DNA of 64,000 nt. Origin: an uncultured Collinsella sp. Its GTDB lineage: Bacteria > Actinomycetota > Coriobacteriia > Coriobacteriales > Coriobacteriaceae. Shown here piece after piece: positions 25,019-33,193 of the stretch (positions within the stretch are counted from its first letter, which is position 1; each line of letters starts with the position of its first letter). The position numbers and the translations under genes were made by a program. The stretch covers positions 1 through 64,000 of the forward strand of contig CABQWP010000003.1 of NCBI GenBank assembly GCA_902467875.1, written 5' to 3'. Below the pieces are notes generated by a model. It had not been told where the DNA came from. It made no database searches and saw only the letters and a list, made by a program, of their open reading frames with translations.

Positions 25019-25034
25019 ACCGATTGGAGAAGCT

Positions 25035-25925
25035 ATGACAAACCACCACGCTGAAGACGGCGATAAGAAAAGCATTCTGGATGCCCGCATTGAGCGAGCA
25101 TATGCAAACGAATATGACGCCGCCTTTGCCGCCGCGACCATCAAGAACTACGCGTCGCTACCGCTCGCGACGATCTTGGCCGACCACCCTCAACTGCTGA
25201 AGCGCTGCACAAAGATCATGGGCGACCCCGACATTCGCAAGCTGACAGACCCCTATGCCCCAAAACGCGACAACGATTCGTACGTTCTTACCGTAGGCTG
25301 CCTAGCCCATATGCTTACGGCGCTCGACACGAAACTCAAGCTCGAATGGGAACCCGACGAGCGTCATGAACTCGAAAGCAAGCGGAACACCCTGCGCACC
25401 GCACTGTTCCTTCCGTTGGACGGCCTCAAGCGCTGCAACGTCGAGCTCAATACACAGGCGCGGCAAAAGCCCGGGACCACAGGGCAGAAAACTCCAAGAC
25501 CCCATGCGGCCATCGTCGACCGCAACCGATATAACCGTATGACCGCGCATTTTTCTGCCGAGGGAGCAGCCATAAGGACGCTGATCGACCTGCTGTGCCT
25601 CCTGAGCATCAACGAGCTATTTGAGGGCTATCTCGCCCTTGTTCCCGCGACGGCACCCAAGTCGGTAGCAAAGATCATCGAGACCTGCAGACGCCAGTTT
25701 GAGCGCCATCGCAATGGCAGCGAGATGAACGCCAGCATCGCGCAGTACTACGCGGCTCATTACAAAAATGACGGATGTGCCCCTGTCGAGCATCAGCTGC
25801 GGCTCGCCTACACCACGCCCGCCGCAACGCTCTATCGCTTTGGAGCCCTTGGCGCTTGCGAGCCGCACGAACAGGCAGCCTGCCCCACAACCGAGCTCGA
25901 TCTCAGGCTCGGACGAACCCTGTAG
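25035..25925 (+). CDS. Island protein of unknown function, 296 residues
   Basis: I do not recognise the family. The protein is soluble and mainly helical by composition. Recognisable stretches are AYANEYDAAFAAATIKNYAS near residue 20, VLTVGCLAHMLTALDTKLKL near 85, and AAIRTLIDLLCLLSINELFE near 175. There is no signal peptide, membrane helix or obvious catalytic motif. A Cys-rich tail (ACEPHEQAACPTTELD) could bind metal. The ATG at 25035 has GGAGA six bases upstream, and a longer frame from 24879 lacks one. It is followed after 63 bases by the ClpP-like gene, so the three genes probably form one operon. Confidence 0.7.
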   Translation: MTNHHAEDGDKKSILDARIERAYANEYDAAFAAATIKNYASLPLATILADHPQLLKRCTKIMGDPDIRKLTDPYAPKRDNDSYVLTVGCLAHMLTALDTKLKLEWEPDERHELESKRNTLRTALFLPLDGLKRCNVELNTQARQKPGTTGQKTPRPHAAIVDRNRYNRMTAHFSAEGAAIRTLIDLLCLLSINELFEGYLALVPATAPKSVAKIIETCRRQFERHRNGSEMNASIAQYYAAHYKNDGCAPVEHQLRLAYTTPAATLYRFGALGACEPHEQAACPTTELDLRLGRTL

Positions 25926-25988
25926 CCCGCCAGCCCCTCCGCGGGCAACAATCCTATTCCACAACACAACCAACAGAAAGGAGTCCTC

Positions 25989-26606
25989 ATGGACACCAAT
26001 CATTCCCCCATCATCAGCCCCCTCACCATGCGTGAATCCGCCCGAGGCATCACGCTCACCAGCATTTACGATGAGATGCTCGCCCGTCGCGAGCTCTCCG
26101 TCATGGGAAACATCGAAACCCCGATGGCCCACGACCTATGCCAGCAAATCCGCCTGCTCGATGCCACCGACCCCAGCCGCCCCATCACCATATTTGTCGC
26201 CAGCGCCGGCGGAAGCGTGCGATCGGGCCTTGCGATCTATGACGCCATGCGCCTCGCATCGTGCCCCATCCGCACCGTCTGCCTGGAATTCGCCGCGTCC
26301 ATGGGCGCCGTGATCTTTATGGGCGGCGACGATCGCCGTATGGCGCCCCATGCAGAGCTCATGATTCACGACCCGCTGATCCCCCAGGGGGCAGGCGGCT
26401 CGGCACTTGCGCTGCAGGAAACCAGCCGGCGTCTCATGCAGACCCGCAAGACCCTCACGCAAATCCTCTCGGACCGCAGCGGCCTCACGCCCAAGCGCAT
26501 CCAGTCCCTCACCGCAAAAGACACCTACCTTTCGGCCGAGCGCGCCGTCGAGCTCGGCTTTGCCCACGAAATCCTCTCGACCACCAAGAAGGTCGCCCAT
26601 GTCTAA
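25989..26606 (+). CDS. ClpP-like serine protease of mobile-element type
   Basis: The 205-residue protein has the ClpP/crotonase fold. The catalytic residues are in place: Ser in EFAASMGAVIFMGG, His in AELMIHDPLIPQG, Asp in LTAKDTYLSAERA. The oxyanion loop SAGGSVRSGLAIYDAM is also present. It differs from housekeeping ClpP in its start and in lacking the usual N-terminal axial-loop sequence. Similar copies occur in prophages and conjugative elements. KESS-type ribosome site AAAGGAG precedes the ATG. Its end overlaps the ATPase start by eight bases, so a protease and an ATPase are made together. Whether they interact is unknown. Confidence 0.85.
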   Translation: MDTNHSPIISPLTMRESARGITLTSIYDEMLARRELSVMGNIETPMAHDLCQQIRLLDATDPSRPITIFVASAGGSVRSGLAIYDAMRLASCPIRTVCLEFAASMGAVIFMGGDDRRMAPHAELMIHDPLIPQGAGGSALALQETSRRLMQTRKTLTQILSDRSGLTPKRIQSLTAKDTYLSAERAVELGFAHEILSTTKKVAHV

Positions 26607-27903
26607 CCTCGCCAGCCGCCTCGCCGCATCTAAGTCCGCATCGTCCACCATCCTCGCCAAGGATCGAACGCTTTCCTGCGACACCCGCCAAACGGGACTC
26701 AACAACAACGCACTTGTGATCGGCCCCTCGGGAGCCGGCAAGACCCGAAACGTCCTCAAGCCCAACCTGCTGCAAATGAACGCAAGCTACATCGTGCTCG
26801 ACACCAAAGGCACGCTCTGTCGCGAAGTGGGACCCGTGCTGGCAGCCCACGGTTACCGCGTGCAATGTCTCAACTTCGCCGACCTCAACACCGTCCCGGC
26901 CCTTGCGCCCGGCATCGAGCGCTGCGGCTACAACCCCCTGAGGCACATTCGCCGCAAGGCGGACGGCAGGCCCAACCAGCAGGACATCCTCTCGGTGGCA
27001 AAGGCCATCTGCCCCATCGAGGACAACAACCAGCCTTTTTGGGATCATGCGGCGGCAAACCTGCTGTCGTGTCTTATCGCCTACGTCACCGAACAGCTGC
27101 CCGCCGACGAGCAGACGATCAGCTCGGTCATCAAGCTGATCGAGCACCTGCAGGACGGTGCCACGGGTCGATTGTTTGACGACCTGATCACGACCGACCC
27201 CCAAAGCTATGCCCTCTCGCTATGGCGGCGCTACGCCATTACGCAAAATGCCGAGCGCATGCACGCGAGCATCGTCGGCATCCTTGCCGAAAAGGTCATG
27301 TGTCTGGGATTCGACGGTGCGGCACAGCTCTATCGTGAGTGCCATCAGGTGGACTTCGCTTCCATGGGACACACCCCCTGCGCCCTGTTTGTAACCGTGA
27401 GCGATATTGACCGCAATCTCGATCCGCTGACCGGCCTCTTTATTTCGCAGGCGTTTATGGGCCTCATTCGTGAGGCCGATAGGCAGCCCGACGGCAGCCT
27501 GCCCGTGCCCGTGCGCTTTATGCTCGATGACTTCGCAAATCTGCAGATCCCCCAGATCGACAACGTGCTCTCGATTATCCGAAGCCGCAACATCTGGGCA
27601 ACGCTGCTGCTGCAGTCGACCAACCAGCTCGATGCGCTCTATGGCGAGGCACGCGCACGCTCCATCATGGGCAACTGCGACACGCATCTGGTGCTGGCGT
27701 TCCAGGATCCCGAGAGTGCCCGGGTGTTTTCCGACCGCGCCGACGCGCTGCCCAGCACGCTCATGGCGACGCCGATCGATCGCTCGTGGCTCTTTGTGCG
27801 CGGTCGCACTCCCGAACAGGTCGAGCGCTTTAGGCTCGAAGACCATCCACTCTACGGGGAGCTGCCCGAGGCGCAGCGAGGCCATGCGGAGGCCGAGATC
27901 TAG
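26599..27903 (+). CDS. VirD4/TraG-like ATPase lacking the membrane domain
   Basis: The 434-residue protein resembles the VirD4-like conjugal coupling proteins of Gram-positive elements (CD1115 type). Walker A is VIGPSGAGKTRNVLKPN at about residue 42, followed by SYIVLDTKGTLCREVG. GYNPLRHIRRK, FWDHAAANLLSCLIAY and Walker B VRFMLDDFANL come next, then the arginine-rich IIRSRNIWATLLLQST. Normal family members carry about 100-150 N-terminal residues with transmembrane helices. Here the protein starts some 40 residues before Walker A and looks cytosolic. The ATG at 26599 overlaps the protease stop, and an earlier start in this frame would overlap the protease extensively. Confidence 0.82.
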   Translation: MSNLASRLAASKSASSTILAKDRTLSCDTRQTGLNNNALVIGPSGAGKTRNVLKPNLLQMNASYIVLDTKGTLCREVGPVLAAHGYRVQCLNFADLNTVPALAPGIERCGYNPLRHIRRKADGRPNQQDILSVAKAICPIEDNNQPFWDHAAANLLSCLIAYVTEQLPADEQTISSVIKLIEHLQDGATGRLFDDLITTDPQSYALSLWRRYAITQNAERMHASIVGILAEKVMCLGFDGAAQLYRECHQVDFASMGHTPCALFVTVSDIDRNLDPLTGLFISQAFMGLIREADRQPDGSLPVPVRFMLDDFANLQIPQIDNVLSIIRSRNIWATLLLQSTNQLDALYGEARARSIMGNCDTHLVLAFQDPESARVFSDRADALPSTLMATPIDRSWLFVRGRTPEQVERFRLEDHPLYGELPEAQRGHAEAEI

Positions 27904-27978
27904 GCGCAGGGTTCTCGCGGCGCGCGGCGCCCCGGCGATGTTCCACAAAGGCCGTGCGCCCCGGGACCACGGCAAAGC

Positions 27979-28014
27979 AAAGGGGCCCGCATCCCAACGG
28001 ATACGGGCCCCTTT
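27979..28014 (-). terminator. pgi terminator
   Basis: The GGGGCCCGTATC-type stem, read on the minus strand and followed by TTTGC, lies about 30 bases after the pgi stop. It is duplicated at 24480-24509. Confidence 0.85.
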
Positions 28015-28042
28015 CAGCCATAAGCCAACTCGGCCGTAAAAA

Positions 28043-29737
28043 CTACTTGCGATGCGCGCGATAGAACTCGATGAGCGCCTGGGTCGAAGCGTCCTGCTCG
28101 GCCTTGGCGGCATCGTCGTGGAAGGCAGGGGTGATCTGCTTGGCAAGCTGCTTGCCCAGCTCAACGCCCCACTGGTCGTAAGAGTCGATGCCCCAGACCG
28201 TGCCCTCGACAAACGTGATGTGCTCGTACAGGGCGATGAGCTCGCCGAGTGCGAACGGGGTCAGCGTGTCGCCGAAGATCGAGGTCGTCGGGCGATTGCC
28301 CTCAAAGCAACGGGCCGGGACGATCTGCTCGGGCGTGCCCTCGGCGCGCACCTCATCGGCCGTCTTACCAAAGGCGAGTGCCTTGGTCTGGGCCAGGAAG
28401 TTGCCCAGGAACAGCTCGTGGACATCCTGGCCGCCGTCGGTCGCAGGGTTGGCGGTATTGGCGAAGGCGATGAAGTCGGCCGGAACCACCACAGTGCCCT
28501 GGTGCAGCAGCTGATAGAAGGCATGCTGGCCGTTGGTGCCGGGCTCGCCCCAGAAGATCTCACCGGTGTCGGAGGTCACGGCGCTGCCGTCCCAGCGGAC
28601 ATGCTTGCCGTTGGACTCCATGGTCAGCTGCTGCAGGTAGGCCGGGAAGCGGTGCAGGTACTGGCAGTACGGCAGCACGGCGTGGCTCTTGGAACCGAAG
28701 AAGTTGACGTACCAGACATTGAGCAGGCCCATCAGCGCGACGGCGTTGTTCTCGAGCGGGGTGTTGCAGAAGTACTCGTCGATGACGTGGAAGCCCTCGA
28801 GGAACTGCTGGAAGCGCTCGGGGCCGAGCACGACGATCAGCGACAGGCCCACGGCGGAGTCAACGGAATAGCGGCCACCGACCCAGTTCCAGAAACCGAA
28901 GGCGTTGGCGGGGTCGATACCGAAGGCCTCGACCTTCTCGAGTGCGGTGGAGACGGCGACGAAGTGCTTTGCCACGGCCTCGGCGTTCTGCTCATCGGAG
29001 CCGTCGATGGCGCCCTGAGCCTTGAGCTGCTCGAGCATCCAGGTCTTGACCTCGCGAGCGTTGGTGAGGGTCTCGAGCGTGGTGAAGGTCTTGGAGACGA
29101 TGATCACGAGCGTAGTCTCGGGATCCAGGCCCTTGAGCTTCTCGGCCTGGTCGTTGGGGTCGATGTTGGAGATGTAGCGGCAGTCGATACCGGCGTCGGC
29201 ATAGGGACGCAGGGCCTCGTAGGCCATGACCGGGCCCAGATCGGAGCCACCGATGCCGATGGACACCAGGTGCTCGATCTTCTTGCCGGTAACGCCCTTC
29301 CACTCACCGGAGCGCACGCGCTCGGCGAAGGCATACATGCGATCGAGGACCTCGTGCACGTCGGCGACGACGTCCTGGCCGTCGACGATGAGCTGGCCCT
29401 TCTCGGTTACCGGGCGGCGAAGCGCGGTGTGCAGGACGGCGCGGTCCTCGGTGGTGTTAATGTGCTCGCCGGAGAACATGGCGTCGCGGCGCTCCTCGAG
29501 CTTCACCTCGCGGGCAAGATCGCACAGCAGCTTGACGGTCTCATCGGTCACCAGGTTCTTCGAAAGATCGAAGTGCAGGTCACCGGCGTCAAAGCTCAGC
29601 TTGTTCACGCGGTCGGCGTCAGCAGCGAACCAGGCCTTGAGGTCGATACCATCGGCCTCAAGCTTCTCCTGATGAGCCTCGAGTGCCTTCCAAGCGGCAG
29701 TCGACGTAGCATCGATAGGTGCGGCAACAGTTGCCAT
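28043..29737 (-). CDS. pgi: Glucose-6-phosphate isomerase
   Basis: The 564-residue enzyme interconverts glucose 6-phosphate and fructose 6-phosphate in glycolysis. Family signatures are visible as [32 protein letters not shown], and the catalytic stretch [19 protein letters not shown], with [19 protein letters not shown] near the C-terminus. Length is typical of the long bacterial form. GAGGAG precedes the ATG at 29737. The final ten codons are the insertion point of the neighbouring island. The current 3' end may therefore have been brought by the element, with silent changes relative to the displaced copy. Confidence 0.95.
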   Translation of the reverse strand: MATVAAPIDATSTAAWKALEAHQEKLEADGIDLKAWFAADADRVNKLSFDAGDLHFDLSKNLVTDETVKLLCDLAREVKLEERRDAMFSGEHINTTEDRAVLHTALRRPVTEKGQLIVDGQDVVADVHEVLDRMYAFAERVRSGEWKGVTGKKIEHLVSIGIGGSDLGPVMAYEALRPYADAGIDCRYISNIDPNDQAEKLKGLDPETTLVIIVSKTFTTLETLTNAREVKTWMLEQLKAQGAIDGSDEQNAEAVAKHFVAVSTALEKVEAFGIDPANAFGFWNWVGGRYSVDSAVGLSLIVVLGPERFQQFLEGFHVIDEYFCNTPLENNAVALMGLLNVWYVNFFGSKSHAVLPYCQYLHRFPAYLQQLTMESNGKHVRWDGSAVTSDTGEIFWGEPGTNGQHAFYQLLHQGTVVVPADFIAFANTANPATDGGQDVHELFLGNFLAQTKALAFGKTADEVRAEGTPEQIVPARCFEGNRPTTSIFGDTLTPFALGELIALYEHITFVEGTVWGIDSYDQWGVELGKQLAKQITPAFHDDAAKAEQDASTQALIEFYRAHRK

Positions 29738-29862
29738 AGAGTCCTCCTCAGCATACGGGCGCACGCCTCCATGCGCCCGGACATTCAGATGCCACTATTC
29801 TAGCGCAGGTCAAGACTACAATCAGCGAGCGTTGCCAATCGGCCCCCAAACGGCAACCGATT

Positions 29863-29926
29863 AAAAAGGGACAGGCTTATTTTGGCAGGTCAAACGCTTT
29901 ACCAACCAAAAATAACCCGTCCTTTT
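29863..29926. repeat. Imperfect palindrome with GGGACAGG core
   Basis: AAAAAGGGACAGGCTTATTT on the left pairs over about 30 bases with the complement of AACCCGTCCTTTT on the right, with scattered mismatches. It lies downstream of the ADH-domain gene and may also terminate it. A related half-element, AAAAAGGGGCAGG, is found at about 30597. Confidence 0.65.
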
Positions 29927-29936
29927 ATGGCAAATA

Positions 29937-30512
29937 TTAGGCCGCGGCGCAGACGCTACCGAGCAACTCACGCAGAGGAGACCCGATGCCCTCCAGCAGT
30001 TCGGGCGCGATAATGGCAAAAACGGGAACCTCACCGGTGCCCACGACAGCAGGCACCTTGCCCTCCGAGAGAATGCATCCATAAGGGACAAAACCGTCTT
30101 CGCCGGCATCGAGCGCCGCCATGCGACGAGCGAGTTCGCGCGCAAAGCCGGCAGTATCGGCATCGCCGATCGCCAGGACAAAGTCCACGCCTTCGTCGGT
30201 CGCCAGGGCCACGGCTTCGTCGATCAGTTCGTCTCCCCCGTCACCCTCAACCGAGCCGCAGCGAAAAAGCACGCGCTCGAGCAGAGCTCGATCAAGCGAG
30301 CCGAGCGCCGCCGAGACGAGCTCATCACGCGTATGCTTGTCTCCGCCCAGCACGACCAGCGCCTTGGTGCCACCGTAGTGAGCGACCAATCGTCCGCACC
30401 AGCGAGCCACGTCCCCATCCGCAACAAGGCGTGTCGGCATACCAAACCCATAATTGACCATCTTTCCCACAACCCTTCCGTGCGCATAGGCGGTATCAAT
30501 CGTTAGGCTCAT
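29937..30512 (-). CDS. Stand-alone N-terminal domain of iron-type alcohol dehydrogenase
   Basis: The 191-residue product looks like the nucleotide-binding half of iron-containing (group III) alcohol dehydrogenases. It shows GKMVNYGFGMPTRLV, ALVVLGGDKHTRD in place of the usual YGGGS-containing strand, then DEAVALATDEGVDFVLAIGD. The Gly-rich GGGSxxD segment is replaced by GDADTAG, and the entire metal-binding helical domain (three His and one Asp) is missing. It may be a degenerate remnant or a binding protein. No strong ribosome site is seen; a TTG at 30524 is the other candidate start. Palindromic repeat DNA lies on both sides. Confidence 0.55.
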   Translation of the reverse strand: MSLTIDTAYAHGRVVGKMVNYGFGMPTRLVADGDVARWCGRLVAHYGGTKALVVLGGDKHTRDELVSAALGSLDRALLERVLFRCGSVEGDGGDELIDEAVALATDEGVDFVLAIGDADTAGFARELARRMAALDAGEDGFVPYGCILSEGKVPAVVGTGEVPVFAIIAPELLEGIGSPLRELLGSVCAAA

Positions 30513-30611
30513 GCTACGAAGCAAGGTTTTCCGAGCTGTTTCGCACTCTTTAGAGCTGCGTTAAAACCCCGATGAAGCCGCGCGACCATACTTGCCAAAA
30601 AGGGGCAGGTT

Positions 30612-30655
30612 TTGACGGTGTCCGTGCAAGCGGGTATTATCGAACAGATATTCGA
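30612..30655 (+). promoter_or_regulatory. Promoter with LexA (SOS) box for the Y-family polymerase operon
   Basis: TTGACG (30612-30617) and TATTAT (30635-30640) have a 17-base spacer. TCGAACAGATATTCGA at 30640-30655 differs by one base from the TCGAAC-N4-GTTCGA LexA site of actinobacteria and overlaps the -10 and start point, so repression and DNA-damage induction are likely. Confidence 0.8.
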
Positions 30656-30685
30656 TAAGAACATGTGTTTGATGATAGGACACGG

Positions 30686-32191
30686 ATGGCGCACGAGCAG
30701 CACACCTATATCTGCATCGACCTCAAGACGTTTTATGCCAGCGTCGAGTGCGTCGACCGTGGGCTCGATCCGCTCACCACCAACCTGGTCGTTGCCGACG
30801 AATCGCGCGGACGCACGACCATCTGCCTCGCCATCACGCAGGCCATGAAGGACTTAGGAATTCACAATCGCTGCCGCCTATTTGAGATTCCCGATGGCAT
30901 CGACTACATCACGGCCGTACCGCGCATGCAGCACTACATGGAGGTGTCGGCGAAAATCTACGGTATCTATCTGGAATACGTCAGCCCCCAGGACGTGCAC
31001 GTCTACTCCATCGATGAGTGCTTTATCGACGTGACGCCCTATCTGGACCTCTATCACACAGATGCGGAAGGGCTCGCCTGCACGCTGCGCGACGAGGTCT
31101 TGGCGCGCACCGGCATCACGGCGACGGTCGGCATCGGCCCCAACCTATTCCAGGCCAAGGTTGCACTCGATATCACCGCCAAGCACGTAGCCAGCCGCAT
31201 TGGCGTACTCGACGACGAAACCTTTCGCAAAGAAATCTGGCCCCACCGCCCCATCACCGACATCTGGGGCATCGGCCCCGGCGTGGCGGCCCGTCTCGAG
31301 AAATACGGCGTCTACGACCTGATGGGCGTCGCCGCACTCGACGAAAACCTGCTCTACGACGAGCTCGGCGTCAACGCCGAATATCTCATCGACCACGCCT
31401 TCGGGCGCGAGCCAACGACCATCGCCGATATCCAAGCCTATCGCCCGCAGGCAATCTCAACCACCACAGGACAGGTGCTCTCGAAGGGCTATGCCTACGA
31501 GCAAGCCTACACCGTCTTACGCGAGATGGTCGACAACGCCGTGTTGGACTTAGTCGATAAGCACGTGGTCTGCGACAGCATCTCGCTCTTTGTGGGTTAT
31601 GCGAGCGAGCGTGCCGACATACGCCGCCTCGACGCCAGCGGTACAGCGCAATATGTGGACGGATGCGGGCACCTGCGCTCGAGCACGTCGAGCGTCGAGC
31701 CCACCGCAACCGCCGGCCCCGAGCTCGCACCCCGTGCGCCCAAGCCCGTCCAGTGCGATGACGAAAGGCGTCGCCTGGTGCGCGAAGCGCAGGCAATCGA
31801 TGGCATCTTTGTGGGAGAGCATGGCGGCAAACCGCGTGGTGGCTATGCCGCGCTCTTTGCGCACTCCAACGCCTCGCGCAAGCTGCCCGAGCGGACCAAT
31901 TCGTTTAAGAAGATCATGGGCTATTTCGATGATCTTTGGGCGCAAACCGTCGACCCTAAACGACCGGTCAAGCGCATCAACCTGGGCTTTGGCAACCTCA
32001 TGCCCGAGGAATTTGCCACTATCGATCTGTTCAGCGATATCGAGGCCGATGAGCGCGAGCGCGACCTGGCGCGCGCCGTCCTGGCCGTGAAAGGCAAGTA
32101 CGGCAAAAACGCGCTCGTCAAGGGATTAAGCTTTACCGCCGGCGCCACCGCACGCGAACGCAACGATCAGGTAGGAGGACATCGTGCCTAA
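30686..32191 (+). CDS. Y-family DNA polymerase (UmuC/DinB-like)
   Basis: The 501-residue translesion polymerase opens with ICIDLKTFYASVECVDRG, which holds the first catalytic Asp. The second metal motif, VYSIDECFIDVTPYL, follows, then the helix-hairpin-helix DIWGIGPGVAARLEKYGV. The little-finger region starts near residue 235, and residues about 340-420 hold an extra linker. The C-terminal NLGFGNL segment is as in UmuC-like proteins of Gram-positive bacteria (UvrX, YqjW group). The LexA box upstream and the overlapping yolD-like gene support SOS control. The ATG at 30686 is used, with AGGA upstream. Confidence 0.88.
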   Translation: MAHEQHTYICIDLKTFYASVECVDRGLDPLTTNLVVADESRGRTTICLAITQAMKDLGIHNRCRLFEIPDGIDYITAVPRMQHYMEVSAKIYGIYLEYVSPQDVHVYSIDECFIDVTPYLDLYHTDAEGLACTLRDEVLARTGITATVGIGPNLFQAKVALDITAKHVASRIGVLDDETFRKEIWPHRPITDIWGIGPGVAARLEKYGVYDLMGVAALDENLLYDELGVNAEYLIDHAFGREPTTIADIQAYRPQAISTTTGQVLSKGYAYEQAYTVLREMVDNAVLDLVDKHVVCDSISLFVGYASERADIRRLDASGTAQYVDGCGHLRSSTSSVEPTATAGPELAPRAPKPVQCDDERRRLVREAQAIDGIFVGEHGGKPRGGYAALFAHSNASRKLPERTNSFKKIMGYFDDLWAQTVDPKRPVKRINLGFGNLMPEEFATIDLFSDIEADERERDLARAVLAVKGKYGKNALVKGLSFTAGATARERNDQVGGHRA

Positions 32192-32609
32192 GTCCCAACA
32201 ACAGCCGATGCGGCCGCCGACACCTTTTGAACGCCTAGCGGACCCCGAGGGCAGACGCCGCGTCGCCGACCCCAACCTCACTGCCAATGGTGCCGTGCGC
32301 GCCAACCGCGCCGCACAGTTTATGCCCTTTGCCGCCCTCACGGGATACTACGAACTCGTGCGCAAGCAGGAAATCACCGTCGAGCCAAAACGTGAGCTCA
32401 CGGAAGAAAAAGCCCTCGTACTTTCTAAAAAGCTCGAGGGTCTCAAACGTGGCGACTTGGTTCGTGTCACCTATTACGATACGTACGGCTATCGCTCCCG
32501 CACCGGCATCCTCGACGAGGCGCTCCCCGCCTTCAAGCTCCTCAAGCTCAAAGACATCGCCATCGACTTCGACGACATCCAAGACATCGAACTGCGCGGA
32601 CGAGCCTAG
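32184..32609 (+). CDS. YolD-like protein
   Basis: The 141-residue protein resembles the YolD family, often encoded next to Y-family polymerases and thought to act as their accessory. Markers are AAQFMPFAALTGYYELVRKQ near residue 45 and GDLVRVTYYDTYGYRS near 90. The GTG at 32184 lies inside the last codons of the polymerase gene and is preceded by AGGAGG, so translation is coupled. It belongs to the same SOS-controlled operon. Confidence 0.8.
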   Translation: MPKSQQQPMRPPTPFERLADPEGRRRVADPNLTANGAVRANRAAQFMPFAALTGYYELVRKQEITVEPKRELTEEKALVLSKKLEGLKRGDLVRVTYYDTYGYRSRTGILDEALPAFKLLKLKDIAIDFDDIQDIELRGRA

Positions 32610-32635
32610 CCAAGGAAGCGCATCCAGGGCGGCGC

Positions 32636-33019
32636 TTACAGCGTCATGACGTAGTAGCCCGCGTCTTTCACGGCCGTCTCGAGAACACCACGATCAACCG
32701 GCTGTTTAGAGCGCACACGTGCCGTGTGATCCGCATACGTCACCGTTGCCCACACGCCGTCCAGCGCATTGAGGGCATTGGCCACGTTCTGAGCGCAGCC
32801 GTCACAGCTCATGCCGCCGATGAGCAGCTCATCGCTATAGGGATAGTGCGATGCATCGGTATCCACCACAACAACCTTTTTGGCCTTCTTGCCGCTCGCA
32901 CCATCGCTGCAGCAACTCTTCCCGTGTGTCGAAGCGGCAATGCGACGCAGTCCAAAAAACATGCCGACGGCAATGACGGCCAGCACGATGAGATTCGCAG
33001 AGTTGAGCAAGTCACTCAT
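32636..33019 (-). CDS. Membrane-anchored HMA-domain metal-binding protein
   Basis: The 127-residue protein begins with one hydrophobic helix (NLIVLAVIAVGMFFGL), then a Cys pair, KSCCSDG, a linker, and a heavy-metal-associated domain with the metal site GGMSCDGCAQNV near residue 70. HMA domains carry Cu(I) or similar ions. No P-type ATPase is beside it. A CsoR-type operator lies just upstream, so copper-responsive expression is likely. AAGGGG precedes the ATG at 33019. Confidence 0.8.
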   Translation of the reverse strand: MSDLLNSANLIVLAVIAVGMFFGLRRIAASTHGKSCCSDGASGKKAKKVVVVDTDASHYPYSDELLIGGMSCDGCAQNVANALNALDGVWATVTYADHTARVRSKQPVDRGVLETAVKDAGYYVMTL

Positions 33020-33049
33020 GCGTTCCCCTTTCAAGTAGCACTATCTAGA

Positions 33050-33066
33050 TACCCCCATGGGGTGTC
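33050..33066 (-). promoter_or_regulatory. CsoR-type copper operator
   Basis: ATACCCCCATGGGGTGT is nearly the symmetric TACCCC-GGGGTA site bound by CsoR/RcnR repressors. It lies 31 bases upstream of the HMA gene. Confidence 0.65.
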
Positions 33067-33127
33067 CCCATCTTAACCCAAATTCATGTCCGTTCGGTCA
33101 ATTAGTTTCCCGTTTCAAACTTTTTTG

Positions 33128-33155
33128 TTGACCATGGCTTACTTTCGTGTATAAG
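33128..33155 (+). promoter_or_regulatory. Promoter of the DUF3793-flavodoxin unit
   Basis: TTGACC (33128-33133) and TATAAG (33150-33155) have a 16-base spacer, 39 bases before the GTG start at 33194. Confidence 0.6.
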
Positions 33156-33193
33156 TTTTCCTAGGCTAACAGTTTAGATCCGTAAGGAGCGCC

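Larger units (their letters stand above)
24571..28042. mobile_element. Putative 3.5-kb genomic island integrated at the pgi 3' end
   Basis: The segment lies between the displaced pgi tail and the intact pgi gene. It carries three co-oriented genes: an unknown protein, a ClpP-like protease and a soluble VirD4-like ATPase. All read opposite to pgi. It has its own upstream promoter and an A/C-rich repeat leader. No integrase, relaxase or replication gene is visible, so it would be a remnant, or a satellite moved in trans. Exact boundaries are inferred from the end duplication. Confidence 0.65.

Noticed and set aside
26407..26598. Longer start for the VirD4-like ATPase at 26407
   Set aside because: It would overlap the protease gene by 200 bases, encodes no hydrophobic anchor, and lacks a ribosome site.
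28052..29803. 583-codon open frame on the plus strand opposite pgi
   Set aside because: It is a shadow of pgi caused by GC-rich codon use. It has no ribosome site and no recognisable domain.
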